Source: Reticulitermes lucifugus (lineage: Eukaryota; Arthropoda; Insecta; Blattodea; Rhinotermitidae). From it: DNA of 64,000 bases. The translations under genes were made by a program, and so were the position numbers. Positions 35,061 through 46,497 of the stretch are shown one piece after another (position 1 is the stretch's first letter; every line of letters starts with the position of its first letter). The DNA is taken from assembly GCA_026260175.1 (NCBI GenBank), contig JAKCWW010000049.1, positions 125,531 to 189,530 of the forward strand, in the 5' to 3' direction. Under the pieces are notes generated by a model that made no database searches, was not told where the DNA came from, and saw only the letters and a list, made by a program, of their open reading frames with translations.

Positions 35061-36602
35061 TTCAGGCAGATATTTTATGCATAATATAAATTCATGTTAC
35101 GTGTTTAATATTGTGAATAACACCCAAATATCAGTTATTCAGCTCTGTGAGGAATAAATGTCAAAGAAAATCCGCTGCTTAAATTTTCAAGATGTAATTG
35201 GCATGTGCATATACTCCAGTAAGGAGTAATCCTTCCACTCATGTTCCTCATTTAATTGTCCTGTGTGCGTAGAGATCAGTTGATGGAGTGTCCAGCTCGC
35301 AGTTAATCCTATTCGCTTCTAATGTTACGTTGTTTCAAAACTGATCCTGAATAATTATGATAGGTCGCACCTCAAGTTAAAACATATCTGAAGAATACTG
35401 GTAATTGGTATCCGTAAGAACGCAAAACAGAAATGCAAGTGATTTAAACAACTAAAAGTTGCAAGATAAGTGTTCTCGCAGTGGTACTGATAAAAATCGT
35501 TTTCTTTTAGATATAACACTCTAGAATGGCTAGTAGGTACGTTGCGGAGAAGTTTTCTGCCTTCAGCTACATTGGATTCCAAAGAGACATAGACATCAAA
35601 ATCCTCTGAAATATTTGTAATTGTTTATCAATACACATGGCTTCTTATCACGGAATATTGGTATTTTCAACTACGATTTAATAACGGTTCTGTATTATTC
35701 ACAATGCCAAGTAACAAAGGACCAGTCTTGTTTCACCAGTCTGTGTGCTTGCTTTAGCAACTTCAGTATTTTAAAAGTAGATCTCTTTTTGCCATCGTTC
35801 TTCCTACACGCATAAAATGGTAGACGCTGGAACACAGAAACCCACTAAATTATGACAAAAGTATTTCTTATAAGGAAATCACTGAAATGTTTTTCGCAAA
35901 TCTCTTCGGATTTCGCAGACTATTTCGTCGACAATAATTCTTTATATTGGATTTTCGCTTATCTATATTATTTTATTTGAAATTTGTAAGGAATTAGACA
36001 TAATTATGACAGATAAATATTGAAGGTAAATAATGTGTCTCCCATCATCTTATTCGTAACGTTAGGATGGAAAGAACTTTCGCGTAAGTGTACAGGACGG
36101 ATGTTAGTGTGGAATCGGCAGTGGAGAGAGATCAGAAGGAGTGATAGACAATAACTGAGGCAGCATGTTGCGCATACAAGTGGCAAAAATGTTGGGATAT
36201 ATGTCGAAAATAATCGCAGAGGGATGGTTTTTAATTATGGAAGTTTGGACTTGCAGTTAGAAAAAAAAATCTTACAAAACTATGTTACAAGAAACAAATT
36301 GAAAAGTCTCTTATAATTTAGTATGTTATGGATAAACAGAGGATACGTTCCATGTTAAAACGCCCTAGAAAGATGTCACTTAGGGAAAAAGAAGGAAATG
36401 GTAAATAGATGCAATTGCAGTGGGGTTGTTCGGAAATGGTCTTGGTTAAAGTGAATTAGGGAAGTTTTCAGTGGTAGGTTCGGCGGTTACAATAATGACC
36501 TTCCTGTTCCATAACTACAGATAGTTTAGAGCTAAAACTTTGCGGTTCTACTGCCAGAGACTTGATTTAGCGGTGGACGCCTCGTAATTCAATTACAGGG
36601 TA
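35061..36602. other. Unannotated AT-rich DNA
   Basis: No gene or repeat family recognised. Confidence 0.4.
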
Positions 36603-36604
36603 GG

Positions 36605-36605
<1 letters not shown>

Positions 36606-36637
<32 letters not shown>
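36606..36637. repeat. (TAG)n microsatellite
   Basis: About ten uninterrupted TAG units. Confidence 0.97.
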
Positions 36638-37324
36638 ACAGCAGCATAAAGTAATCAGATCCAGATGTTTCTGACCTTCACAATAAAGTTTTAATTGTGT
36701 ACGCACTGATTGCACACAACAAACCTACCTCGTAACTAAAGAGCCTTGTATCAGTAACAGATAACGTACGTGTTAAGGAATACCATGACTAACCCAGTAA
36801 GAACTAGAGGTGAACGTTATTTTCCATAAATAAACACACATAATTATACCCGTTTAAACATACACAGGCTTCGTTACCCGTTCCTTGTGACTTGCACGTC
36901 TTAAACTGGCCTAAATGTAGATAGAAATGTTTTACTGCATCAGAAAAGAACGAGTTGTTACAGATCCAATATCTAGGTCAAGCTGTGTTGCTTATTTTAT
37001 TTCGTTAAATATTTCCCATAACAAAAACCATTTCTTACAATATTTGCACACAGCAATGTTAAACATTTTGTGTAATTTAGCAGGTTTTTTTTTGCACTAT
37101 GAGCCGTTCTGGGGAAACAGCTTAATATTCGATTTCAACTGCGCGCAATTTATAATTACTGCAGAATAGGAATAAATCAAAATTAAGCTTATCCGGAAAC
37201 ATTTCTTTTCTTCTCTAAATACTAACTTTAATGTAAATAATTTGGTAGATAGTATGTGCGAAGGCACACAAAGAGAGACAATTGTATCCTTAAAATTTAC
37301 TTTTCAGGATAACATTTTTAAGTT
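36638..37324. other. Unannotated AT-rich DNA
   Basis: No coding, RNA or repeat structure recognised. The 80-codon frame at 36927-37169 has no domain. Confidence 0.4.
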
Positions 37325-37575
37325 CACCCTAGAACAGGCCAAGAAGGCCCAGAGGAGGAGTGGAGGTATAGCTCTACTATTTCTTTATCTTTGCTGCTAT
37401 ATGGGGATGGATGATAAACGTCACGCACTGGCCGCTTTACCCCCGGGAAAGAGACCCATTACCCACTGTACAGAAGGCTTGGTGGGCCCCAGGGCCGGTC
37501 TGGACGGGTGCGGAATTTCTCGTCTACGCCGGGATTCGATTCCCGGACCCTGTAGCCCGTAGCGATTTGCATTCA
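37325..37575 (-). repeat. SINE-C, nearly full-length
   Basis: It is the best preserved copy: ggaggtatagctctactat, gccgctttacccccgggaa, gagacccattacccactgt, ggcttggtgggccccaggg, ccggtctggacggg, then the tRNA head at the right (gggattcgattcccgg). Confidence 0.82.
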
Positions 37576-37847
37576 GAATTATAATGCAGCCATTTACGTT
37601 AAATAGAGGGTGAGACATCTTTGAGAATAACTTTATTTCAACTGAAAATTTAGGAAGAAGAAGATATGAAAGTGTGTGGGGACGGTGTCCGCCTGAAGGT
37701 ACTATGAAAAGTAGCGAAATGTTGAGAAAATTAAACCTCTGTTTAGCAAAAGCAAAATGTGCTTACGTTGTGTCAGCCATGATGGTCAATATTAACAAAG
37801 TGGAGAGTAAAAGCAGTGTTGATAAAACTGTCAGAGTACTTTGAGGG

Positions 37848-37922
37848 CAAAAGCCACCCACTTCTAGTGCCGAGGTTAGGATAGAGCAGAGCTATGTCTC
37901 TTCTCCCCTTTATGACCTGTTA
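37848..37922 (+). repeat. SINE-C tail fragment
   Basis: ccacccacttctagtgccga, then ggttaggatagagcagagc, matches the 3' part of the forward copies at 11640 and 63625. The head and most of the body are absent. Confidence 0.55.
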
Positions 37923-38084
37923 TAGGGAGAACTTTACCTTCTTGCCGTGAGGGCAGAAGTGTACTGAAGTAACAGTGTGCCATACGTCGAATAGCTGTGT
38001 AGCAGTAACAAAAAACTTATTTCTGCTTTTACAAGTAAGCACTGAAAGGAGAAGCAAAAATGGAACAAACACCACCTGTAGCTT

Positions 38085-38880
38085 TTTATACACATTTGGC
38101 ATACGTATTTCGGCTTATCTGAGCCATCTTGAGTGTCACTATCTAAATTTATGTGAAAACCAGGCAGATATTACGATTACTATAATTAAAATAGTATAAG
38201 GTGGAAAATTAAATATATAAATACTTGTTAATTGAATAGTGATATACGGAAAAATAAACTATTTACGCAAGCCTAGCTGGATCCACAGCACAAGCAGTTT
38301 CCGACTTATGTAAGAGTTTCGTTCCTGAAACTTTTAAGTAACCCGAAATTTGTATAAGTTGGAATTGACCCCACCCCCTTATTCATAACACCTCATCAGT
38401 CATGTATACGTTTTTACAATGTCAGTGTACACATTTAAAATGTTAGTTCTTTCAGTTTTTTTTCATGCGAAATACACAAAGTAAAATACAGTTGATAATT
38501 ACGGTGTTGGTAAAACGTTATTATAAATATTATAAATAGAGCACTGAATAAAAGAATTTCCGTAGCTCAGAATTTTTTTTCGTAAGTCCGAGTCTACGTA
38601 AGACGCATATTCCGTAACATGGAAACTGCGTGTAGCTGTCAATATGAATATTTAAAAAATTCTCTAATTCCACGTAGGTTTTTGTAAATATTTGATCTTA
38701 ATATTTACTCTACTTAATTGGCAAATACATACCCTTATAAAGTGTGTCATGCTTTTATGGTACTTTAATCATTAATGTTAGTAACATCGGCAGTGTTCTC
38801 ATATAACTTTAGATGGTGACACAACAGATAGCTCGGTTAAGCCGAAACGCTTATGTCAAAGTATATATTACGTGAATAAC
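38085..38880. mobile_element. Inverted pair of hairpin modules ~700 bp apart, possible foldback element
   Basis: The segment at 38098-38146 and the reverse complement of 38810-38857 match at roughly 80 percent over nearly 50 bp. Each holds the module in mirrored form: on the minus strand of the left copy CTCAAGA, one base, GGCT/AGCC stem (38112-38115 with 38122-38125) and GAAAT; on the plus strand of the right copy a diverged CTGAAGA, a GCT/AGC stem and GAAACGC (from 38844). The interior has no coding frame. Confidence 0.55.
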
Positions 38881-39109
38881 GGGCTAAAATTTGTAATTGT
38901 ATATTAGTTTATGCTGAATTGAGTCACAAGAAGTCCAAAATTACAAAACATAATATAGTGTAAAATTAAATACGATATAGTGCTGCAGATGACACAAGAA
39001 GTTGTACTCTGTAGGGTACAAGAAGTTGCGAGACTAGAAAAGAAGCAAACATTAAGTAGCTATATTATTATTCGTTACGTATGAGAACGTCAGGAAGAGA
39101 AACAGAAGA

Positions 39110-39245
39110 TGTAGGACCCATCGACGCTTGTAGATGAGGACACTACATTGCCTCGAAACGTGGGGATCTGATTACACACTGCTGCTGTGTTATAGCAGAG
39201 AAGACAGGAATCCTCAGCTACACCGCCATGTAAATATCAAATTTC
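39110..39245 (+). repeat. Foldback-family right arm, best single-arm copy
   Basis: The stem GAGG (39136-39139) pairs with CCTC (39151-39154). GAAACGTG (from 39155) follows, then gattacacactgctgctgt, gcagagaagacaggaatcct and the family end caccgccatg-taaatatcaaa. The order defines the arm: module, ttac, gcggcgt-like, agaagac, ggatcc-like, tttga end. Confidence 0.6.
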
Positions 39246-39344
39246 GCAAAGCAGCTAATAGTTGCTCATCTGGTCAAGGATTCCCTGAAGTCTATTGAAC
39301 ACGAAGGTTTATTGCGTTTTTATCAGAGCCAGCCACTCTTCTCT

Positions 39345-39610
39345 ATTCCGAGACAGATTAATCCCATCTTATTTCTTAAGATTAAATTGAATATTTGCCC
39401 AACTACACCTAGGTCTTCCAAGCGGTTTCTTTCCATCATGTTTTAAAACCAAAACCCTATAAGCTTATGTTCTCTCCCATGCGTTACACCTGTCTCACCC
39501 ATGTCTTCTCCTTGATTTGAGCCCAGATCATCAAGCTCTTTAGCGTGTAATTTTCTTCTTCTCTAACTCATGTCCAGTAATTTTCCGCAGCACACTGTCA
39601 TCTTGCTAAT
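39345..39610 (-). mobile_element. Non-LTR retrotransposon (LINE) fragment, C-terminal part of ORF2
   Basis: Minus-strand translation, across several frame changes, gives VLRKITGHELEKK, then LKSLMIW, then WVRQV-RMGE, then YRVLVLKHDGKKPLGRPRCSW. This is the segment after the reverse transcriptase in a common insect LINE (VLRKIFGPKR, RRMRWAGHVARMGE, GKRPLGRPRRRW in better copies). Related pieces are at 49142-49620 and 60856-61068. The copy has in-frame stops and shifts, so it is dead. Confidence 0.6.
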
Positions 39611-39744
39611 ACGCATGCGTACTCACATAAAATTAGCATTAATTACTCCTCAGTTCTACGGCACCTTGAGAGCCTTGGCGTCTTTAATTACAGAGGCCAG
39701 TTCTTCTCTGTATCCATCCGGCGTCCATTATTGGGATTCTCAAC

Positions 39745-39985
39745 AATGAATTCTTTTTACGGATGTGAGGTTGTTAGCCTCACGTCCCCCCCCCAACCTG
39801 GAGGACCAGGGTTTCCCCTTTTTTTCTGGCTCATCAGCTTTCACCTGTCCGGCATGGGAGACCCTACCAGTAGCAACGCTACCGCCAGCATGGCTCCCAG
39901 GATCGTTTGAATAGGCAAGCCTCACAACTACGAGAAAGCAGAGATAGCTACGAGGGTAAATTAGCATTAGAAGCAATACCTGATG
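39745..39985 (-). mobile_element. LINE 5'-leader-like segment
   Basis: On the minus strand: tgaggcttgcctattcaaac, gagccatgctggcggtagc, ggtagggtctcccatgccg, ctggtcctccaggttgggg, gacgtgaggctaacaacctc. I recall this order as the conserved leader upstream of the endonuclease frame in RTE-like LINEs of many animals. The recall cannot be checked here. It lies about 140 bp upstream, on the same strand, of the LINE C-terminal fragment at 39345-39610, but no body is preserved between them. Confidence 0.45.
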
Positions 39986-42194
39986 TAAAGACTAACCCTT
40001 CAGTGATGATGTACAGTAAATGACTAGTGTTTGATTGACCGTGTCAGAGGCACTATAACGTAGGCAGAACAAATCAGCACAAATCTGTAAACATCAATGA
40101 AGAAAATTTATATCACGCTACTACCGTCACGTAGGGTATATGGTGTCATATCCCATTGGTACCGGGAACACTTTCCTGTGGTTTAAATAGACCGGAGCAT
40201 AAACCGTATCACTAAACACAATTTGTTCACGAGATTAAGGAAGATTTCGGCATTTCCTCCACTCCCTCCTACGTCTTCATGGCGCGACGTGTAAGCGCAG
40301 GCATAATGTTACTGTACCTTCATTGTGCTAATATTAAATAGCCAAACTTACCCATAGAACGCCTTTTCTGTGTCTTCAATTTCTCGAAATATATGGGAGC
40401 ATTGAATTCTGTGAGAATAATGTTGAAATTTCAAAACATTAATTGCGAATTACGCAATAAGCAAAATCTTTTTTGCTTTATGTTGTGACAGAAAAAGTAG
40501 CAGATCAATATAATTAATCCACGGGATTCCTTTATCTATCCATATGAGAGTATAATGTATTTTCTTAAATTGTCGATGCAAAACCACATAAGCTTAAAAC
40601 ATTTACTCTGTGACCAGCCAAGCGCCGGGTCAGGAATAAAGCTGTCAAGTTAATGCAGACGGAGGATGTGATAATATTATATGTGGTCAGGGCTGTCGCA
40701 CTTGTCAAGTGAAGAATATGGAGCAGTGGTGACTTTATTCACCAAAATATTTTGTTAAATTTATGTAGGTTTTTGCAATACATTCTGTGACCATGAAATG
40801 CTGTTTCGAAGATATGAATTTAGGAATATGGAAGGGAGTATGAGGATACGATTTTGAAGGTGATGAACATCAAACGTTTTTCAACAATTTAAAGGCGATT
40901 TTGTATAGTTGTTTCTTTAATCTGTCCTTTAATAAAATTGATGTGATTTTGTTATGAGATAAACGTGATATAATTACGAATTTTAAAGTAGCTGTAAGTT
41001 GTAAAATACCCAAGGTTCTAAAACTGTTGTAATTTTTTTACGTCACAGCATTCCCCTTTATTTAGTTATTTCTTTTTGTCCCTCTAATCTGGTTGCTTAT
41101 TCTGTTATTTTACATGCGTCTGTAATTTATTAAGTTACAAAAGAGTAAATTTTAGCATAGTGATTTTTATTGTGTGAGACGGGTTTGAAAATAAACTTGT
41201 AATGGCTAACATGTGTATGGATCGCATTCAAGAAAATCATCCTACTGCCGTGAGCGGTTAGTGTTTCAAGCACAGTGTGAAGTTGTATGCAAGCAACAGA
41301 AAAACCAGCTCCGTGTAATAGAGATTTTTTTAGAACATTGCATGTATCTATTTATTTATTTATTGAGTGAAAGTCTACAGAAGACTGCATCCGCCTGCAC
41401 CAGACTTTTTCAGCACGCAGTTGTCATATGTAGTTTTATAATCAATATATTTAATAACTGTTTCCTCAACGTACCATCCAAATTTAACAATACTGAAACA
41501 CCCTTCCAAATATTATAAAACAGGTATCTTCATTTTCAAATTTTGAACATAAGCACTGAGTTCTTTAAATTCAGTACAAAATTTTGGCCACTTTCCATGT
41601 CACCTTGTATTTTGTTCTATTACTTTTCTTAATAAATTTTCAAATTCTTCTGTTCATTAATAGTCTATGTGCATCATTTTAAAATTCAGTAAATTCGTGT
41701 GTCACGATTCTTACTCTACTTTATATATTAGGCTCAAATTATTATTTTAAGAGCAGGAAATCATTTAAATTTTGCGCTTTCCTGTTACCTAGATAGAAAT
41801 ATAAAAATTATACCACCCTTCCATCATTCTTATAACTAAAATGATGAGTTCTGAATATTTTCTACATAAAATAATACGAGTTTAATAATGGAGCCCACAT
41901 CTTCCCATGCATTCACCGGAATTAATTACTTATGAGAACCAAACACACCCAACTTTCCACTTGTTCTTCTAACTACCTCATAAAATTTGAGTTAATGCAC
42001 TTTAACCATTGGTAGATTTTGTACCTAAAACCTTCCCATTCTCACACTACCAGTTTATTTTCTTCATACCATCTGGAATCTCATAATCATTCCGATGACT
42101 GTTCTTTAGTCTGCCCTTCTGGATTTTCAGGTTTTCTCCATATATGGTCAACTGTTTTTTTTAAATAATTTCACAATCTCCCACACAAACGCAT
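39986..42194. other. Unannotated AT-rich DNA; T/C-rich from 41500
   Basis: No gene recognised. From about 41500 the plus strand becomes T/C-rich, as it is in the LINE ORF1 further right, so it may hold more of that element, but no motif is recognisable. The frame at 41213-41518 has no domain. Confidence 0.35.
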
Positions 42195-42420
42195 AGCTAT
42201 GAGGGGATAGTAGCCCCGCGTAACAGGGTTCAAGGGGCGGCAAAATGAATATTTAAAATGAAAAAAATATTTTCTGCCCTCAACAAATTCGAGACTGTTG
42301 AGCTAATTAAAAATTAAATTCAATAAATAATTGTGATTTTTAACTTTCGTAATTTCTGTTTCTCGTGGCCATTGTGATTACGTGCCCCTGGAACAAAACA
42401 ACTAGCTACACCACTACTGT
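42195..42420. repeat. Possible hAT-like non-autonomous repeat
   Basis: The right end, on the minus strand, reads AGTAGTGGTGTAGCTAG, resembling the CAGTGGTGTAGCTAG ends known in hAT-like elements. The left half contains gtagccccgcgtaacaggg and a gggcggcaaaatg segment. The opposite end is not convincing. Confidence 0.3.
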
Positions 42421-42429
42421 CATACTTGC

Positions 42430-43760
42430 CTACATAACGAGCCAGTCTTATGTCTAAACTGACCCTCTTCCTCCCCTCTTATCTTCTGTTCTGTCACTCG
42501 ATTCACCAGTCCTTGTAGGCCCACCACTCGGCTTACAGAGCCAGACTAACACTTCTGTTAAAACAGAGGATAAACGAATAATCTGGCCCACCTTACAATT
42601 ATCCCTTCTCGTCGTCTCAACAACAACCACCTCGTTTAGTAGCATGTGTTATTTGTTGTTGCCCGCTTCGTGACGTAGCGTCCACGTCCTTTCCTCCTCC
42701 ATTCTACGCCGTCGACTTTACGTCTCCAAAGTCCTCTCTAGCCCATATGAATTCTCTCTTCTGTGTTCTCTTCTCTAAATTGCTGAGTCCTTCACTTTCC
42801 TATTTTCGCTGATTAATTTTCTCAAAGCATTCCTACGTTCGCTCGGCAGGGGTGTCCACACCGCTGCTTTTCCTATTCAGTTGCACATTCTTTAACAACC
42901 AGTTTCATTCATAAACCTTTCATTTAGCTCCAGGTTTTCTTTCCTGAAAATCGCCCTACTTTTCCTTCTCTTGGGGCCCTTTAAACATTGTATTAATCCA
43001 CTTTCCTTGGTTCTAAACAAAAATCTTCGTCGACTCTTATTTATGAACACACTATATTTTGTATTTTCACCACTTCTAGCTCCCTAACAAAGGAAACAAA
43101 TTTCACAAGAATACTCTCTGAATTTTCCCCCTATAACTACCTAGTCGATGCCACTAACCAAGATTTCCAGCCCTATTATTTCCTTCAAAAACCTTATCAC
43201 CACTTCCAACGCATCTGTCTATCGCTCATTTCCTTTCTCCTCCAGTCTAAAAATCACAATATTATTCTTTCTCCATGCTTCTTCCAAACGATTTATTCTG
43301 CCAATTGCCGCTTCCTCTTCCGTGTCCCTGTTTTCCACTGTTTGATGAATCTGATTAAAATCCGAATCACTCCTGTTCCTTACTTAATTCGTCCAATTTT
43401 ACTCCATTTCCTATTTCCCTTCTCTACTTCACCAGTCTTCCTATTATGCGTTTCTAATAGCTTCTGGACCACTTTACGCCCTCTTTCCTAATATATTACG
43501 TGTTTTAATATGTGATCAATATTGTCCTGCTCCGCTGGAGGGCCCGGATTTTCCTCCACACCTCCCACTACCAACAGCACAAACAGCGCTATTCCCAAAA
43601 CCAACTACCACTCTCTGATTTTCGCTTCCATATATATCTTCCCATGACTGTACCAGTTCTGGCCCAGTAGATTACAAAATCCACACCAATCTTCCGCTGC
43701 TGCGGATAAACGCCCGTTCTTTTGGTTAGCTTAGACTCGACTCTGAGGAGAATATAGTCA
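42430..43760 (-). mobile_element. LINE ORF1 remnant with a 2A-like peptide and coiled-coil region
   Basis: Minus-strand translation gives a short N-terminus (MEAKIREW), a hydrophobic run and the 2A-like motif (LGIALFVLLVVGGVEENPGP), followed by PAEQDNIDHILKHVIY. The motif GGVEENPGP is at 43539-43565. Further on, in shifting frames, come KLLETHNRKTGEVEKG, a charged coiled-coil stretch (RINRLEEAWRKNNIVIFRL), VIRFLKEIIGLEI and VDEDF-like residues. This is the plan of an L1-type ORF1: coiled coil, RNA-binding domain, basic C-terminus. In 2A peptides, known from picornaviruses and several LINEs, the ribosome skips the last Gly-Pro bond and yields two proteins from one frame; here the usual Asp of DVEENPGP is Gly. 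In-frame stops, one of them 22 codons before the final Pro, show the copy is dead. Confidence 0.7.
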
Positions 43761-45024
43761 AACAATTAGTAAATTTCGAGCCTTACATGGAAGACGGTGA
43801 CATTAGTTTTCCCAGGAACCCGGTACTGCTCCGTATTCTGATCAAGGTGACACCACACCTTTTTTCCCGTTTATCTAGGGTACAATGCTATTTGAAATCA
43901 TTTTCAATGGTGTTCACTTCACAGCAAAATTCTCACAAAACCATAATCACTATATACAGTAGGCTACTATAGTGCGTAAATTGTGGATGTTTTTACGAAA
44001 CTAAAATGTAAGATCTATTTATTATATTTTACAGTCTATGCTAACATCTCCTAATAGGTGTCTTTCCTCCAGGTTAATCTACTGATATTTTGAGCGTTTA
44101 TATATCCTATGCGTGATATGTGATCTGCCCATCTAATTGTTTTATTAGGTAATGTCGTTAAGACTAATGTTAGGAAGTGAGTGTGCCTGAAATATTTCTG
44201 GAGGTTGAGGTGTTCTGACGTAGTTGACATCGTAACTTGCGCACTATCTTGATATGCAGCACTGATCGATATGTAAGCTTTATGTCAAAACAGTCGGCCG
44301 AGGAACGGTCTAATTCCTTCCCAGAAACACTTTGCTGTAGCTGGTGACAGCGACAGACGAGCGTTCCGCTAAGTTTACCGCGGAAGGAAGTTTTGATAGG
44401 TTTCGTTGAGAGCTGTTGCCCTTATATACTCTACTTTTACAACTTTGAAAAGGGAAAGAAAGCTAAAATGCATTTCCTAATGAGTTTTGTACGCTTATTG
44501 TCATTTTGATTGATACGAGCCATATTCAGATCCATTTTGTAAGAAGCAACGTCTTACTTATAATCAGCCATCTACTTCGTTGACTTTGTTAGTGGCAGGA
44601 ACTAAGAGTGTGGTTGTTGTGTTGTGAAACAAAATGTACTGCAGTGCCGTACAATTAAGTTCCATTACACTTCTGAACCTTCTTTTAATATAACAAGGCT
44701 TGTTCTTACGCACCCTTTGTTGGTGAAAGCATGCTGGATTCGCTTTACTGCTGCTACAAAAGCGTGAGTAAACACGCTAGAATGAAATCATCCCACAGGA
44801 ATTCTGCTTCACCACTAATCAGGGACATGCACACGAAAGAATGTCTTTATAATGTTATCACAGGTCACCACCAAAAAGCTCTTAAACATTTGTATGTTAA
44901 CATCTTTATATCTGCCTGAATATCCTATACAGTAATGTTTTCTTAATCTTGTGCACTCGGCAAGAACAATTGCATATCTTATGACGTCATTTATCCCAGC
45001 ATACCTAAACCTTTGAATCACGAA
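43761..45024. other. Unannotated DNA right of the LINE ORF1
   Basis: It may include the 5' UTR of the LINE (up to about 44000), but no motif defines its start. Nothing else recognised. Confidence 0.35.
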
Positions 45025-45162
45025 TCTGCATATCTCTTGAGATCTGCGCTCTTCTTGGGGTTTACGCAGAGTAGAATGGTGGTCTTTACCGACGTTTCGG
45101 GACAACCTATCAGTCCCATTTTGAAGGGGACCCTCATTTACACCGCGGCGGAAGCCTGAAAT
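45025..45162 (-). repeat. Foldback-family fragment with intact stem and GAAACGTC
   Basis: On the minus strand: a GGGAC/GTCCC stem, GAAACGTC (GAAAC complement at 45094-45098), GGTAAAGACC, and then the outer arm with gatctc-like sequence. The left part of the CTGAAGA motif is degraded (CTTCAAAA). The right end holds cggcggaagcctgaaat, shared inverted with 3927 and 22798. Confidence 0.6.
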
Positions 45163-45261
45163 AATGCATATCCTTTCTTTTCATGTTAGAGAATTTAGCG
45201 ACTACTATTGACACAATAAATTTCCGAAAAGTTTACGTTAGAATTTAATAAAATATTGTGC

Positions 45262-45400
45262 GAGACTTTAGGCTTTCGCAGCAGTGCATCTTAGGTCTCT
45301 GTTATTCTGGGTAGAATGTTCAATGAAGACTTCTTCATTGGACATTTGACCGTTGAAAAGTTCTCTCGAAATGGCGGGAACTAATTACCCAGTGATGCAG
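45262..45400 (+). repeat. Foldback-family arm fragment
   Basis: gagactttaggctttcgcag, then cagtgcatcttaggtctctg, resembles the family end at 6192 and 23263. A local palindrome (gaagacttcttcattgg around 45335) lies within. Confidence 0.35.
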
Positions 45401-45794
45401 AGGCTTATTCCAGAAGAAAGAAGAATTTACTTTATCATTCTTGTATTAGCGTACATTTTACAGATGACTGTTGTTAGAAATCGTAACATATAAAGGGAAA
45501 GATACGTTAAACTGCAAAGGCCATAACTGATTTCTTGACCCCAAAATGGTTACATATGTTATATATATTCTTATGCTTTAACTCTTCAAATCTTTAAATT
45601 CACATAAATAATACATAAAATGTTTTTTACATGTGTCGCAGTAAAGTCATTGCTACTCCAGTACATGGTACGGAGACTTTAAGAATCACGAAACACATAA
45701 ACATTACGTGTGCTCACAATTAATTGTATTACACAGGTGATATATACAGCAAAACTGCGCTTTGCAGTTGTCTCCCCAAACATTGTTAAACTCT

Positions 45795-45990
45795 GCAATA
45801 GATGTTGGTGAGTGGTAAATTTTACGCCACAGCCTTTTTACCCCAGGGAAAAAGAGCTCTCCGTACCCACTGAATAGAAGGCCGGGTGGGCCCCAGAACC
45901 GGTCTGGACTCTTAGGAGAAAAACAAATCTCTTGTTTCTGCCAAGAGTCAAACCCCGGGACGTCCAGCATGTATCTAGAATTACTATTAT
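45795..45990 (-). repeat. SINE-C, nearly complete
   Basis: Motifs in order: gttggtgagtggtaaatttt, acgccacagcctttttacc, ccgtacccactgaatagaag, gccgggtgggccccagaacc, ggtctggac, then a tRNA-head remnant (gtcaaaccccgggacg). Confidence 0.72.
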
Positions 45991-46497
45991 AGTCGCCCCC
46001 GAGCTGTTCGTTATTTACAAGTATGTAATCCTTTAAAAGCAAAGAGTAAGTCACATTAATGATCTTTTACTAGGCCGTCTCTGATCTAAGATACACCAGT
46101 ATGTAGAATTATTATCATTAAGAATAATGTTTGTAATCAGTAGCAAACGTTAAGTTGCGAGCGTTGAGATCTGTTAATAATTTTGGCAAATTGGCTTTAG
46201 TTTAATTATTGTCAAATGTTGTATTCGTGGGAATTCCTGTGTAATACTACATTTGAATTAATAAAGAAACTTAGAGGCATAGGAAATTTCGTGGGGTTCA
46301 TATAGCTGCTATACTTTTAATGTGCATGGACATGTCATTAAACATTTGTAATGAAGCAGTAGATGTACATTTTTAAATTTGGAATCTGTTAAATAATCGG
46401 TTACGAGAAGCACATTTCATAGGAATTTAATTTTCGTTTGAAATAATCATTAACTTATTTTTTTCAAATTAACCTTTCAAAGCCTAATAGTTACTGT
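45991..46497. other. Unannotated AT-rich DNA
   Basis: No gene or repeat family recognised. The T-rich stretch at 46455-46482 ends in an acceptor-like CAAAG just before the frame at 46498. Confidence 0.35.

Noticed and set aside
41213-41518. 101-codon open frame
   Set aside because: No domain, no splice context and AT-rich composition.
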